The notes: generated by a model from the letters alone, not told the origin. A stretch of 64,000 nucleotides of DNA from Epiperipatus broadwayi (GCA_028023455.1 JAQFVV010000049.1:4887149-4951148); one strand, 5' to 3'; counted from the stretch's first letter, positions 12,785 through 23,904 are shown. Made by a program: numbers and translations.

Positions 12785-13715
12785 ATAAATATCACGGCAG
12801 CAGAAAGGAGTTTGCTATTAACTGAAACGAGACCCTTTGATTCCTCTTAGAGGCCTCAAAGGAACCAAGCAGGGCAAATTCCTAATATTCACTCCATATG
12901 TTCTTGTCATTGCAGTTGTTATTACTATGTGATTATTCATATAATATACGAACATGGATGGGCTGCTCACCAACACACCTTAGCCAGTGTGGTCAGTTTA
13001 TTGGCTTTTTACCTCCGAATTTAAGATCAAGAAACACCATGGTTCTTCTTCTCAGTTGCCTGATAAGACAGAATGAATATTTATGTAAATGACAAATATT
13101 TTTCCAATAGATATATACATTTATGACAGACAAAAATAAATCATGGCCCTTATTTCTGGGAGGCTGTAAAGTCACCAACCAAGGCAGTGGGTTGGTGGCC
13201 GAATGCAGAGGATGCTAAGAATACCCTGATTGCAGATTCAGGCTGCCATTTGATGACAAATTTTTATTTAGATACTTACAACTGCAGATCGATTTCAAGT
13301 TCAAGTGAAGGAAGATTGCAAGAATTAGAAAAAGAACTGTCTTATATTAAATAGGACATTATTGGACTTTGTGAAGTTAGAAAAAAAGGTGAAGAGACAA
13401 TTGATTTAAAAAGTGGACATGTATTCTATTATAAAGGCACAAATATTGGAAATACAAGTGAGTAGAATTTATTATAAATAAAAAGTGGAAGAACAACATT
13501 GTGGAGATTGATGGTATATCAGACAATAGCTGCCTGATTTATATTAATAATGTAATTACAACATATTTTGTCCCCAATTACAATTACCACTGCAATATTA
13601 ATGAGTGGTTGAGTATGACATTTGTGCTATTGCAATGCAAATTGATGAAAAAAATATTTGTGAAACACATGAATACTGCAGAGTAATGTTCCAATGGCAG
13701 ATTTAGTAAAAACAT
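12785..13715 (+). pseudogene. RTE-type LINE, 5' region and endonuclease domain fragment
   Basis: From 13271 the plus strand encodes an apurinic-endonuclease-like domain of the kind found in RTE retrotransposons: TYNCRSISSS at the start, then IIGLCEVRKKGEE (with the catalytic-type E), GHVFYYKGTN and INKKWKNNIVEID. Downstream, around 13610-13710, comes a block ending in CETHEYCRV. The order and spacing fit the family. It is broken: an in-frame TAG lies at 13352-13354, further stops and a frame change occur near 13467, and everything after about 13.71 kb (rest of endonuclease, RT) is gone. The less AT-rich 12785-13260 stretch upstream probably belongs to the element's 5' part. The 3' tails at 1.9 and 38.3 kb could come from the same family. 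Confidence 0.8.
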
Positions 13716-13719
13716 GCAC

Positions 13720-14365
13720 TGTTCATGATGGTTGGAATTGCATTCCAATTTAAAAAGTTTTATAATATACATTGGTTATTTATCCATAGAGCTATATAGG
13801 TTTAAGAAAAGCTTTAGTTATTTATTCTATTTTAATACAAAATCATGCTTCTTAAGTAATCATTCTTATAATGAGCACTGTCTTTTTATATTATATTTAC
13901 ACTTTATATCATTTTAAAAATTGGTTTTATACCAAATATTTGTATACATTAGACTATGAAATTATTATGAGAATGAATTCTGGTGGAAACATTTTTATTA
14001 TAAAGTATCTACAACTATTATGGAAACTGTAATTAGTCTTTCATAGCATCCCCTTCACTATTCTTTAGTGACACATTCTTATTTTATTCCAACACTCTTT
14101 ATGATTTTTTAATGTTTGTAAATAAATTCTTATTACTTACAATTTCTTTCATTCTTTTCCCAAGTTTACTTTTACCAATTAATATGTTTTTTTTTTTTTA
14201 ATTTTATAAAAAATATTGCTTCATTTACAAGTATTCTATTACAATACTCTATGATTGTACTGCTATGATGTAAACCTTCAGACTTTGAAGATAGAAAATT
14301 ATTTATAACTAATATTTTTTTTTAATGTTGCAGTTAAAGTAATCCATGTACTTAATATTTTTAGG
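13720..14365. other. AT-rich sequence, nothing recognised
   Basis: A poly-T run lies near 14188 and short open frames occur by chance. No recurring repeat or protein motif was seen. Confidence 0.55.
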
Positions 14366-14367
14366 AG

Positions 14368-14640
14368 TAATATCCCTACTAATACTAAAATCCCACTGTT
14401 CTGTCACTCATTTGACTAACTCAAGTCAATATTGGTCTTTGACTCCCTATCTAGATATGAAAAATCTATTTAATGACCATATTTGAATGGATAGCTAGAT
14501 CGACTGTAGATTGACTATTCAAACACAATTATAAAACTGAAATCTGAAAAAAATGTCAAAGTTTATCTGTTTTTGACTCACAAGCCCAGATTGTGGACAG
14601 GGTAGGTAATGATGTACTGTCAAGAATGTCGGAAATTCCC
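14368..14640 (+). mobile_element. Possible Helitron-like 5' end
   Basis: The sequence beginning ATCCCTACTAATACTAAAA and followed by CTGTTCTGTCACTCA resembles the TC-CTACTAATATTATAAA start with a CTGTCTGTC-type continuation common in arthropod Helitron or Helitron-like elements. A 3' end (a hairpin followed by CTRR) was not located, and no Rep/helicase sequence is present. It could equally be another non-autonomous element or chance. Confidence 0.25.
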
Positions 14641-15285
14641 TTGTATGCAACTTTCTTAATTCATCTTATCTGTAATTTACCAAAAAATGACAATCACCTT
14701 TGAATTTCTATATATATTAAACATATATATATATCTTAAAATTAAAAATTGTATTATAAATAATTAATCTGGTACTTTTTTAATTTTTATTTTTTTAAAC
14801 AAAAGCCACTTTTGTTAAATGAAGTAAAACATTTTTATGCATTATCCTAATGAGTTTTTGAAATTAAAACTTTCTCTTTTATTGTGAGAAATGCTAGTTT
14901 ATGAGATAAAAGACAGGATGAGGTATAAAAAGAAATGATTTTAATATTAAGCAATAACATAGCTTTCGCATCGTTCTTACAAATTACCCTAATTAATCTT
15001 TTTTTTTTATTAACACATCGAAATTACTGTTAGTAATTGTAAAGAAAATATTCAAAAGAATGAAACTGAAAGCATATCAAAACCAGAACCCAGAGACCAT
15101 CATTTCATTTAATTAATGGAATTTAATTATCATGCATTATTGTTATTGTTGTTGGAAATATTTTTTATTATGCTACATTATTTGGAAAATACTGAATTAA
15201 CATTTTTTTTAAAATGCATCAATAATCTAATGAAAATAATACTTTGTCCTAGAGATGGTTTATTAAAATTTATATATTGTAAAGT
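14640..15285. other. AT-rich sequence, nothing recognised
   Basis: No coding, RNA or recurring repeat signal was found apart from short TA and poly-T runs. Confidence 0.55.
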
Positions 15286-15289
15286 AAAA

Positions 15290-15430
15290 CACCAAATGTC
15301 ACTAAAATCACGTGATCATCTGAGTCGCTAACTATTTAATTGTTCTGTGCGGGAAAGGACTCGAAAATAAATGTTTGAATTACGCACGACTTGACAATTC
15401 TGGTGCTCCAATATCACGTGATATCTTAAA
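15290..15430. promoter_or_regulatory. CpG-containing patch bounded by two TCACGTGA palindromes
   Basis: TCACGTGA occurs at 15308-15315 and 15414-15421, in each case extended to ATCACGTGAT. Between them are several CpG words (GAGTCGC, GTGCGGG, ACTCGAAA, ACGCACGAC). CACGTG is the E-box core, and TCACGTGA is the preferred site of MiT/TFE-type bHLH-ZIP factors in animals. The two palindromes could alternatively be ends of a small element. No adjacent gene is visible, so a regulatory role is only a guess. Confidence 0.25.
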
Positions 15431-16870
15431 AAACGGTTTCATTTGTTTTTTTATTCTCTTATATTTAGATTGAATTTAACTGCACAAATGCATCAACATA
15501 ATTTTATTTCATAGCTATCTGTCACTTAATAGTTTATTCAGTACAGAGTTTACAAAAGATGTGAAATAATGTTATGAAAGTTTGGTAAATGCTATTATTT
15601 ATCTGTATTAGACAAAGGTGATAACAGTAAGCTTATAACATAATTAAATACATATCTAGAGTTAAGCTTCAAGCTTGTGTATCTTTGAGTGTTTGTCATT
15701 TTCCAGTTAACAACTTGATTAGAATAAGAAAAAAGTAGTTGCTGAATAGTTATGCACAAAACAGTCCTTTCTACTAGGAAAGGTAAGCCCCATTTCGGCA
15801 GAAGGCCAGCTGATGATTGCACAATATAGTAATATAAAAAATATTTATTGACAAATATAATTATATTCTAAGCACATGTAAAATAATAGCATTTTACTTT
15901 CTTATTTGCACACTCACAAATAATCATTGAAAAATATTTTTTCTCAATTAGCTTAATACAGTGGTTAGAGCAATAAATCAAAACTTAAGGTTTTTCATGT
16001 TGATTCTCAATTGAATAAAGTCAAAAGTAGATTTAGATCAAATGAATAACTCTTACAAAACCTATCACATCGATGGTCAAACGTCACATGATCTTCAGGA
16101 AAATTAACTATATAACAATAATGTTATCTTCTCATACTTTTATTTTTGGTTATGAAATGGAACAGGAACTTTACCCATCAAATTCCCCTGAGTATATGCA
16201 AAGATGTATAAATTACATATTTATCTTCAGTTTTCTCTAGACAAATCAATAGATTCCAGTTGCTGTGGTGACATACAATCATCATCTTCAAATCTGTTTA
16301 TGGATTATGTATTTATCATGATAAATAAGAATATAAACTAGTAGATAATATATTTAGTCATCCAACATCCTCTCTTACTTTTTTATGCCACTCGTCCTAT
16401 TAGTATGAAATTTAAAAAACAACAACCGATGTTTAGAAATAATGCTAATTTGATTGATATTTTATTGGATCTGACACCAAATACTATTATTTTAAATATT
16501 TTGGTTTATGCCAATTATAGGTATCTTATACATTATGGATAAAAATATTATTACCAATTACAGTATTACATAAACTGCTGAGCTTGACTAATTAATGATC
16601 ACCAAATTGTATAGTCCTATATCTTCATTTCCAGATGGTTAAGTTGAAGAGAACTGTTCTTGGAAACTTAAAAAACACTCATATAATATATACTTAAGGA
16701 TAAACATAGATTTTGGAAAGAAAAAATTAGTTGAGTAGATGATAGGTGGTATTAAAGTCAATATACTCATGGATAATTTGTTTATATCTGTAGATTATTT
16801 ATTTTGGCTTTAGGCATACACATGTGTATTTATCATATTTAATGTTTTCACAGTTATATGATATAAATAA
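15430..16870. other. AT-rich sequence, nothing recognised
   Basis: A short, less AT-rich patch near 15750-15820 contains CCCATTTCGGCAGAAGG and looks like old transposon sequence, but I could not assign it. The rest is featureless. Confidence 0.45.
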
Positions 16871-16874
16871 AATA

Positions 16875-17290
16875 GTTTTTAGGTTAAACCATGTTTTAGT
16901 ATTGATTAATTCCCAATGTGTTGAAAAAATAGCTTCCACCATTGTCAAAGTTAACTTTTCAAAGAAAATCTGTTAGATCTCAAATAATAATGAGATTGAG
17001 TGTGAGGTAAAGAATGAGATTGAGCATGAAGTAGTTGATTATTCAGAATATGTGAATTAACAAAATGATCATTTTCTTCAGTTTCACCATTAATTGATTT
17101 TAAGTTTATATTAGAAAAAAATAAGATCTCCATAAGACTGGAATGCAATGTGCTTCCTTAATCTAATTACCATTTGAAATCTAACAGTTTTACTTTGAAA
17201 AGTTAACCTTAACAATAATAGATTCTATTTCATTGAAACATTGGGAATTAATCAATAACAGCACACAGGTTAACTCAAAAACTAATGCAT
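16875..17290. mobile_element. Non-autonomous element with about 105-bp terminal inverted repeats
   Basis: Positions 16878-16984 and 17172-17283 are inverted copies. Shared words are TTGATTAATTCCCAATGT, GTTAACTTTTCAAAG and CTGTTAGATYTCAAAT, with moderate divergence. The interior of about 190 bp has a repeated TGAGATTGAG motif. Its minus-strand frame (16951-17148) shows no recognisable protein. The structure fits a MITE or foldback element; no clear target duplication was found. Confidence 0.65.
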
Positions 17291-17745
17291 ATAATTAAGA
17301 AGAACACAATGCATAATTGATAATCTTACTCAAATAGTACACATGCAATTTTCTTACAAATGATATAAAAAAACTGTCTAGTGTTTTTAATGTTTAGGAA
17401 TAATACAAATTAATGAAGTTATTCTCTAAGAAGCATTGAACTATTGATTCACTCTACTTCAATTTTAAAAAAAAATGTAAATAATAAAAATAAATTATAT
17501 GAACTTTTTAAAAAGTGTAAAATATTAAGAAGTATTAGTCAAATATTTCAAACTAAAAATGCTTATATTAAAAAAATCTTGTGGAATAGACTTGTAATGG
17601 GAAAAAATTCCTATATATGTAATTATAGTAATAATAAAAAGTCAGATGTCACATGACTTATATATAGTTTGCAATTACCAATATGTAAACTTAAGTTTAT
17701 ATATATAATTAATTATGTGGCAATTTTGTATGCATATCTATATAT
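17290..17745. other. AT-rich flank of the ribozyme array
   Basis: A lysine/asparagine-rich open frame at 17444-17656 looks like chance in AT-rich DNA. TCACATGA at 17649-17656 and a TA tract at about 17738-17750 directly precede the array. Confidence 0.5.
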
Positions 17746-18013
17746 ATATATTAATACAAGCGATAGCAGGTTTTTACGTATATAAAACTTGTTTTTGTTT
17801 TTCATAAATGTACCTTTAAAGTTTTCTTGCAATGATATAGATTGCAGAAGCTTTCACTATGTGGAGAATCTGAACTGATATCAGACCCATATAGCTATCT
17901 AGTTTGATAGGCTGAGTTTGAAGACATTTAGGTGTCTAAATAAATTCATGCTTGCAAACTGATAGAAATGTTTTGCATAAATGCTTGGAGTTAATATTTA
18001 GGTCGTTTCTAAC

Positions 18014-18071
18014 TTCTATCCCTCACTGATGAGAGCAAATCAGCTTGAAATCAGCTTATCTGAGAGTGGAG
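18014..18071 (+). ncRNA. Hammerhead ribozyme, array unit 1 (weakened)
   Basis: Core boxes are intact: CTGATGA at 18026-18032 and GAAA at 18047-18050. Stem II is GAGC/GCTT. The cleavage site would follow ATC at 18060. Stem I (CCCTCA with TGAGAG) has a mismatch, and stem III has lost a pair (TCAGCTTA), so it is probably slower than unit 2. Confidence 0.8.
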
Positions 18072-18427
18072 CAAAATGAAAGAGACAGTGAATATTGACT
18101 CTGACGTTTATGTAAAAAAATACGCTTGTTTGGAGGTCTTAGTAAAGCTCCATCTATTGATCATTAACACAAGCGATAGCAGGTTTTTACGTATATAAAA
18201 CTTGTTTTTGTTTTTCATAAATGTACCTTTAAAGTTTTCTTGCAATGATATAGATTGCAGAAGCTTTCACTATGTGGAGAATCTGAACTGATATCAGACC
18301 CATATAGCTATCTAGTTTGATAGGCTGAGTTTGAAGACATTTAGGTGTCTAAAAAATTCATGCTTGCAAACTGATAGAAACATTTTGCATAAATGCTTGG
18401 AGTTAATATTTAGGTCTAGTTTCTAAC

Positions 18428-18485
18428 TTCTATCCCTCACTGATGAGAGAAAATCAGCTTGAAATCAGCTGATCTGAGGGTGGAG
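18428..18485 (+). ncRNA. Hammerhead ribozyme, array unit 2
   Basis: CTGATGA lies at 18440-18446, GAAA at 18461-18464, and the cleavage site GATC/TGAG is between 18474 and 18475. Stem I pairs CCCTCA (18434-18439) perfectly with TGAGGG (18475-18480). Stem III is the self-complementary ATCAGCTGAT, so it can form a 3-bp hairpin or pair with a second molecule. Stem II has one mismatch (GAGA opposite GCTT). All conserved core residues of a type I hammerhead are present. Confidence 0.88.
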
Positions 18486-18840
18486 CGAAATGAAAGAGAC
18501 AGTGAATATGGACTCTGATGTTTATGTAAAAAATACGCTTGTTTGGAGGTCTTGGTAAAGCTCCATCTATTGATCATTAATACAAGCGATAGCAGGTTTT
18601 TCCATATATAAAACTTGTTTTTGTTTTTCATAAATGTACCTTTAAAGTTTTTTTGCAATAATATAGATTGCAGAAGCTTTCACTATGTGGAGAATCTGAA
18701 CTGATATCAGACCCATATAGCTATCTAGTTTGATAGGATGAGTTTGAAGACTTTTAGGTGTCTAAAAAATTCATGCTTGCAAACTGATAGAAACGTTTTG
18801 CATAAATGCTTGGAGTTAATATTTAGGTCTAGTTTCTAAC

Positions 18841-18898
18841 TTCTATCCCTCACTGGTGAGAGCAAATCAGCTTGAAATCAGCTGATCTGAGGGTGGAG
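18841..18898 (+). ncRNA. Hammerhead ribozyme, array unit 3 (core mutated)
   Basis: Stem I (CCCTCA/TGAGGG), stem II (GAGC/GCTT), GAAA (18874-18877) and GATC are intact. The first core box reads CTGGTGA at 18853-18859, changing the invariant A6 to G, which should abolish or strongly reduce cleavage. Confidence 0.85.
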
Positions 18899-19253
18899 CA
18901 AAATAAAAGAGACAGTGAATATTGACTCTGACATTTATGTAAAAAATATGCTTGTTTGGAGGTCTTGGTAAAGTTCCATCTATTGATCATTAATACAAGC
19001 GATAGCAGGTTTTTACGTATATAAAACTTGTTTTTGTTTTTCATAAATGTACCTTTAAAGTTTTCTTGCAATGATATAGATTACAGAAGCTTTCCCTATG
19101 TAGAGAATCTGAACTGATATCAGACCCATATAGCTATCTAATTTGATAGGCTGAGTTTGAAGACATTTAGGTGTCTAAAAAATTCATGCTTGTAAACTGA
19201 TAGAAACATTTTGCATAAATGCTTGGAGTTAATATTTAGGTCTAGTTTCTAAC

Positions 19254-19311
19254 TTCTATCCCTCACTGATGAGAGCAAATCAGCTTGAAATCAGCTGATA
19301 TGAGGGTGGAG
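19254..19311 (+). ncRNA. Hammerhead ribozyme, array unit 4
   Basis: CTGATGA lies at 19266-19272, GAAA at 19287-19290, stem II is GAGC/GCTT, and stem I is CCCTCA/TGAGGG. The cleavage triplet is ATA (19298-19300) instead of ATC; H17 may be A in hammerheads. The core is therefore complete. Confidence 0.87.
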
Positions 19312-19412
19312 CAAAATGAAAGAGACAGTGAATATTGACTCTGACGTTTATGTAAAAAAATACGCTTGTTTGGAGGTCTTGGTAACGCTCCATCTACTGA
19401 TCATATATATAT

Positions 19413-20155
19413 AATTAAATAAAGGTATAGTATTTATATTTTAAGCTAGATGTAATTATAAAGATTTGAAATCAGATTTTCACATACCCTTTAGTCATCC
19501 ATTCCATCTTATTCAACAGATGCACATGACCACATACCTGAGAAAAAGATAAATAATCTCCAATATATGCATTTCATGCTGAATCACCATCCATAAATTG
19601 GTCCAGATCATCATATTTCACACACATATATATATAATCAGTGCTCCATTTATATTAAGATGGCAAATTTTTAAACTTATAATGTATATATTATACATGT
19701 ATTTAATTATTACATATTCAGCCATCTCTCTTCTGGCTATTTAAATGGCCCTAAGATCCTACATATGAGAGGTCAAATTGATTTTTGGATAATATGGGTA
19801 TGACACAATAAAAATTGGCAAACAAGGGCTTAGAACACATCATTATCAGTTTTTCAATGATATTGATGGCTGAAGAGTTGGAGAGTAAAGAAGATTAAAG
19901 CTTGTCCATTAAAGTTTGAAGATTTATTATTTTAATATAAACTGAGCACTGATTATATATATATGTGTGTGTGTGTGTGTGATTATCATCTGGACCAACA
20001 AATAAGTGCTGGTGCAGCATGAAATGCATATTTGAAAATCATTTATCTTTTTTACATGTATGTGGCCATGTGTATTGGTTGTATAAGATGAAGTGGATGT
20101 CTAAAGGGAATTTGAAACTGTGGGTTCAAATCCCTCTTATTATATATATATATAT
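19413..20155. mobile_element. Palindromic hammerhead-family element, copy 2
   Basis: The left part (about 19460-19680) is the inverted copy of the right part (about 19880-20155). Both carry the GATTTGAA...CAG end, the CCACTCCATCTTAT-like block, the hammerhead block and the ATATAATCAGTGCTC block. A (TA)(TG) microsatellite sits inside the right arm at 19955-19980. In the left arm (minus strand) stem II and GAAA (TTTC at 19572-19575) survive but CTGATGA is lost. In the right arm GAAA (20021-20024) and the ATGCAT stem III survive while the first box reads CAAATAA. Both ribozymes face outward and both look dead. The element starts at the TA tract that ends the tandem array. Confidence 0.75.
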
Positions 20156-20159
20156 AACA

Positions 20160-23100
20160 CTAAACCCAAAAAACATATGGAAGGTTTTATGGTGCAGAGG
20201 GATCATATTCGCATGCCTAGGTCATGACTTGGGAATGAAATCTAATGTATGAAAGAGGCTTAGGATTTTTTCTCTCAGGAGAGAAATTATTAATCACCTA
20301 AACTATTTACATTTGTTGTAAATGAAAACTTATTTGTCCTTAGTTAGAAGGTGCCTTAAAGATAAAAAAGGGTTCAAATTTTTATTATACAGAATTTATA
20401 AATACTGGTATATACTGCCCTTTTTCACTTCGACTATAATGAGAGACTTTTGAAAAGTACTTTCCCTGCAATGAGCTATTTATTAAAACACTGTTTTAAT
20501 TTTTAATTTTCCTTAAAAAATGGTCAAACATAAATTTGTCCATAATATTGTTTTCAAATAATTAATAATGATTAATAATCATAAATAAATAATGATTAAT
20601 AATCAATAATAAAGAAAATATTTATTTTTATAAAGTTGCTTTCTTTCAGTTGTGTTAGGATCATTATTAATTTTTATTTTGTACAAAAAATATTGAAGAA
20701 CCTACTAACTGATTATTTCCCATCATCCTAGATTATAATATGAGTCAGTAAAACTTGTTTCAACAAATAAAAAAATGTATAATACCTAATTCTAATTAAA
20801 TTAACTAATCACACGATTGTTGAAATAAATGTTCTAAATTAAATTGTGTTTTAAAGATGGATAATAAACTGCAACTAATTATAATATAAGTGATTTTCAC
20901 AAATTATATGAAAAGCATCATACTTTTATGAGTCTTATCCTATGATTAATTTATATTTTTAAATGACAATAAAAGAAAGGAGCTGAATGGCAGATCAATT
21001 TCAATTAGAGTAAGGGTTGTGTATAAAAGCACTTACTAAAAGTACTTGATCTTATAATAGATTTAGAATTTGATGTCAGAAGTCTAATGCAGACAGAGTT
21101 ATCCTTATGGATGAATATTTTTAAAAAGTAGATGTAGAAATCTGTTTATAGTATAGTAATATAGTTTAAATAGAGCTTCTACTAAGAAGAACAAGATAAA
21201 GAAAATAAAACAAAATAAGAATTTTGAACAATAAAACATAATGACTATTATAAAAAATATATCTGAAAAGCATATAGCTTGCGCTAAGAGAATGGATAAT
21301 TAGACATACAGAAAGGCAATGTGTAATGTGTAGAAAAGTACTCCTGATTTTATATTATAAACTAGAATTGTATAATCTGTCTGTATTAATGAAGATAATG
21401 TGTTAAGTATTCTAACTATGCAAAACATCAAATCCTGCTTGATAAAAAGAAATAGATTATATTATCTAGTATAAATTAAATTGTAGATGGGAATGTAGGT
21501 CAGATAATATATATGTTATGTGTGATATTTTTTTCATAAAATAAATTGTTAATACAAGAAATCACATTAAGTCATGACTCACTCAGTAGTGACCAATTAA
21601 GTTAATGCAGTAAAGATTATATTGCTTACTTTCTCATTAACTAGACTTCGAGCTAATTTTATTACATTTCTTTATTTAGACAATAATCATTGAAATCTTC
21701 ATTCTTTTTCTAATTATAAAAGTCTTTCATTTTGTATTCAGTGATTAAAGTTTATTAATATATATTTTTGCTTATTTTTTCTTTAAATGAAAGTTCATAA
21801 TGATATAAAAAAATACATAATTCCTTAATTTTGCTCTATACATTAAATAATAGACAAATGTTTTTTTTTGAAAAGTCATGGCATCCTTAAGCATCAGTAG
21901 TCAAAGATTATTTTTTAAATAAACACTCTTTAATTCTTAAATCTGGCAATCTAACTTTGTGCAAAACATACAGACCATTTTAAAGAATAAGAAAAGTATA
22001 TCTGAAGATTAGTTTATTTTAAACATTTTTTTTAATCTTTATAAATAAAAACTTTACATTCAATATTCTTTTTTCTCATCTCATATAAAGAAAATTTATA
22101 ACTATAGTATACAATATAGTTGTAATCAACTTGATTAATTTGCAGACAAGTTAGATATAATTCAGTATTCTGATTCAACTTCAAATTATTTTAAAATGCA
22201 AGTAAAAGTAATTTGAACTCACCAAGTTGCTATCCAATGAAAAAATATCTCATTACATAGGGTTATTTCAGTTTACTTATGGCTATAAAAATCTGTACTT
22301 GTTTTAATGTTAGTCTTTCAAAATTTCTTGAATGATTAAATCACATTGATTTAAATAAATTTTAATTTAATTTTCCACAATGATGCACAGTAACATGGTT
22401 ATTGTAAAGTTCAGCTCATAACAAACAACACAGCAGTATTAACTCAGCTGTAATTTACAAGTTTGTCATAATTTTACATTGATTGGTTTCACTATAATGG
22501 TATTATACCAGTATTTTAAATTACCTGTTTGTTCCTAGATGGCAGGGATAATTAAAATATAAGAGAGCTGTAAAGTGCAAGCACCATTTTTCGAATAATG
22601 GTGGGCATACTTTAAATTATGTTAACATAGTAAACAAGTATTTTTCAGCTAGTTTTTTTTGTTTGAAAAATATTTTTGTTGTTTCGAAAGATATTTTTTA
22701 TAATTCATATAAAATTTATTTTGGTATATAAATATTTTTTTCAATGTAGTAAAAAACAAGAAATATATATTTTTTATATTGCAATAATGCAGGCAGAAAA
22801 GTAACATTTTTAACCAAGTCACTCTAGGGACAATTTTGTAGATTTTAAAAATATTTTTCTTATTTGCAAATTTATTTTTATTGATAAATACACAAATAAA
22901 TAATTGTGATTTATTACAAACATTATTTAAATTTAAACTACAGATTTCTTTTTATCACAACAAATAATATTGATGAGTATTTATAATATATATTCATAAT
23001 TTGGTTAGAACAAAACATATTTAATTATTTATAAACAATAAAAATTATTTTTTAATACAAGTGACAACATAAACTAAGCAGAATATTTGCAATAAACAAT

Positions 23101-23890
23101 TTTCCTGCACAGTTCTCCTTATGTACATTTTATTATATTATATCCATTTTTTTTTAAATCTAATCAAACTAAAAAAAATACCTGTTTATAATAATCTGCT
23201 CAGATTTTATTATCTTCACTTGTCATTTGTTAGTTTTTTTCTTTTGTATACTTCACCATCATACTTTTTTTTTTCCAAATTTAAAATATTAATTCTTCTA
23301 TATAAAATTTAAGAATTTATTGCAGGTAAGAAAAATATGTTAAAATATATATGCAAAAATAGTATTTGAATATATATGTATTAATAAATATTAATAGATA
23401 TATCCCTGGATTAAAAATCCATTCATCACTTTCAGTGTTGAAGCATTCCATGGTCACATGACCCTTGAACAGTTTGATTATCAATATTTATTAATATATC
23501 AATTTCTAATTTTAAAATGAATTTTAATAGTTAGTAATAAGATCATTTAAATCAGCTATAAATCATAAATGAGTGCAAATAAACTAATGTCCATAAATTG
23601 AATCTCTAAAATATGTGATGTGACTACTCTTCAAAACCAGTACTAAGTATTATATTCTCACAATATATTGAGTCATTGTAATATAAGATAGTTTGTGATT
23701 TTATTATTAGATACTAAAACAGTTCAATCTTCTAAAAAAAATGTTATAAGAAGAAAATTTTTATTTGTTGTTGTTTTTTTAATAATGTAAACATGCAGCT
23801 ACTTCTTCATTTGTGATACTGTTTTATAAAACTGAATATATTGCTCTTAACAATATAACTACTCTCTTCATATTCTATTTATTGTCTTTA
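20160..23890. other. AT-rich sequence, nothing recognised
   Basis: I found only short low-complexity open frames, a small TAATAATC-type repetition at about 20565-20605 and TCACATGA at 23454-23461. No coding or RNA gene and no member of the repeat families described elsewhere was detected. Confidence 0.55.
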
Positions 23891-23904
23891 CATTTTTTGT
23901 TTTT

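Larger units (their letters stand above)
17751..19404 (+). mobile_element. Tandem array of four 413-bp hammerhead ribozyme units (retrozyme-like)
   Basis: Four head-to-tail units start with ACAAGCGATAGCAGG at 17756, 18169, 18582 and 18995, giving a period of 413. The span is almost exactly four whole units, starting and ending at the same point of the unit. Both ends abut TA runs (left to 17750, right from 19404), compatible with a TA-rich target duplication. Units are about 95% alike by eye. Each contains a TATATAAAA word about 25 bases in (17779-17787 in unit 1) and a type I hammerhead about 270 bases in. There is no coding potential; minus-strand frames through the units are incidental. 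Tandem, ribozyme-bearing, non-coding units of a few hundred bases are the hallmark of metazoan retrozymes and Penelope-like LTRs. The exact integer copy number suggests insertion of a multimeric RNA copy rather than unequal crossing-over. Confidence 0.9.

Noticed and set aside
15780-15830. CTGATGATTGCAC after GGCAGAAGGCCAG as a hammerhead
   Set aside because: No GAAA follows and the flanks do not pair.
17444-17656. Seventy-codon open frame just before the ribozyme array
   Set aside because: Its translation is almost only K, N, I, L and Y, as expected from AT-rich DNA, with no family resemblance.
18437-19071. Minus-strand frames of 73 codons repeating in the tandem array
   Set aside because: They recur only because the units recur; they differ by missense changes and overlap the ribozyme. 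No protein family is recognised.
20565-20605. Short tandem TAATAATC-like repetition as a CRISPR-like array
   Set aside because: It is simple AT-rich repetition with no spacers of constant length, in a eukaryotic sequence.
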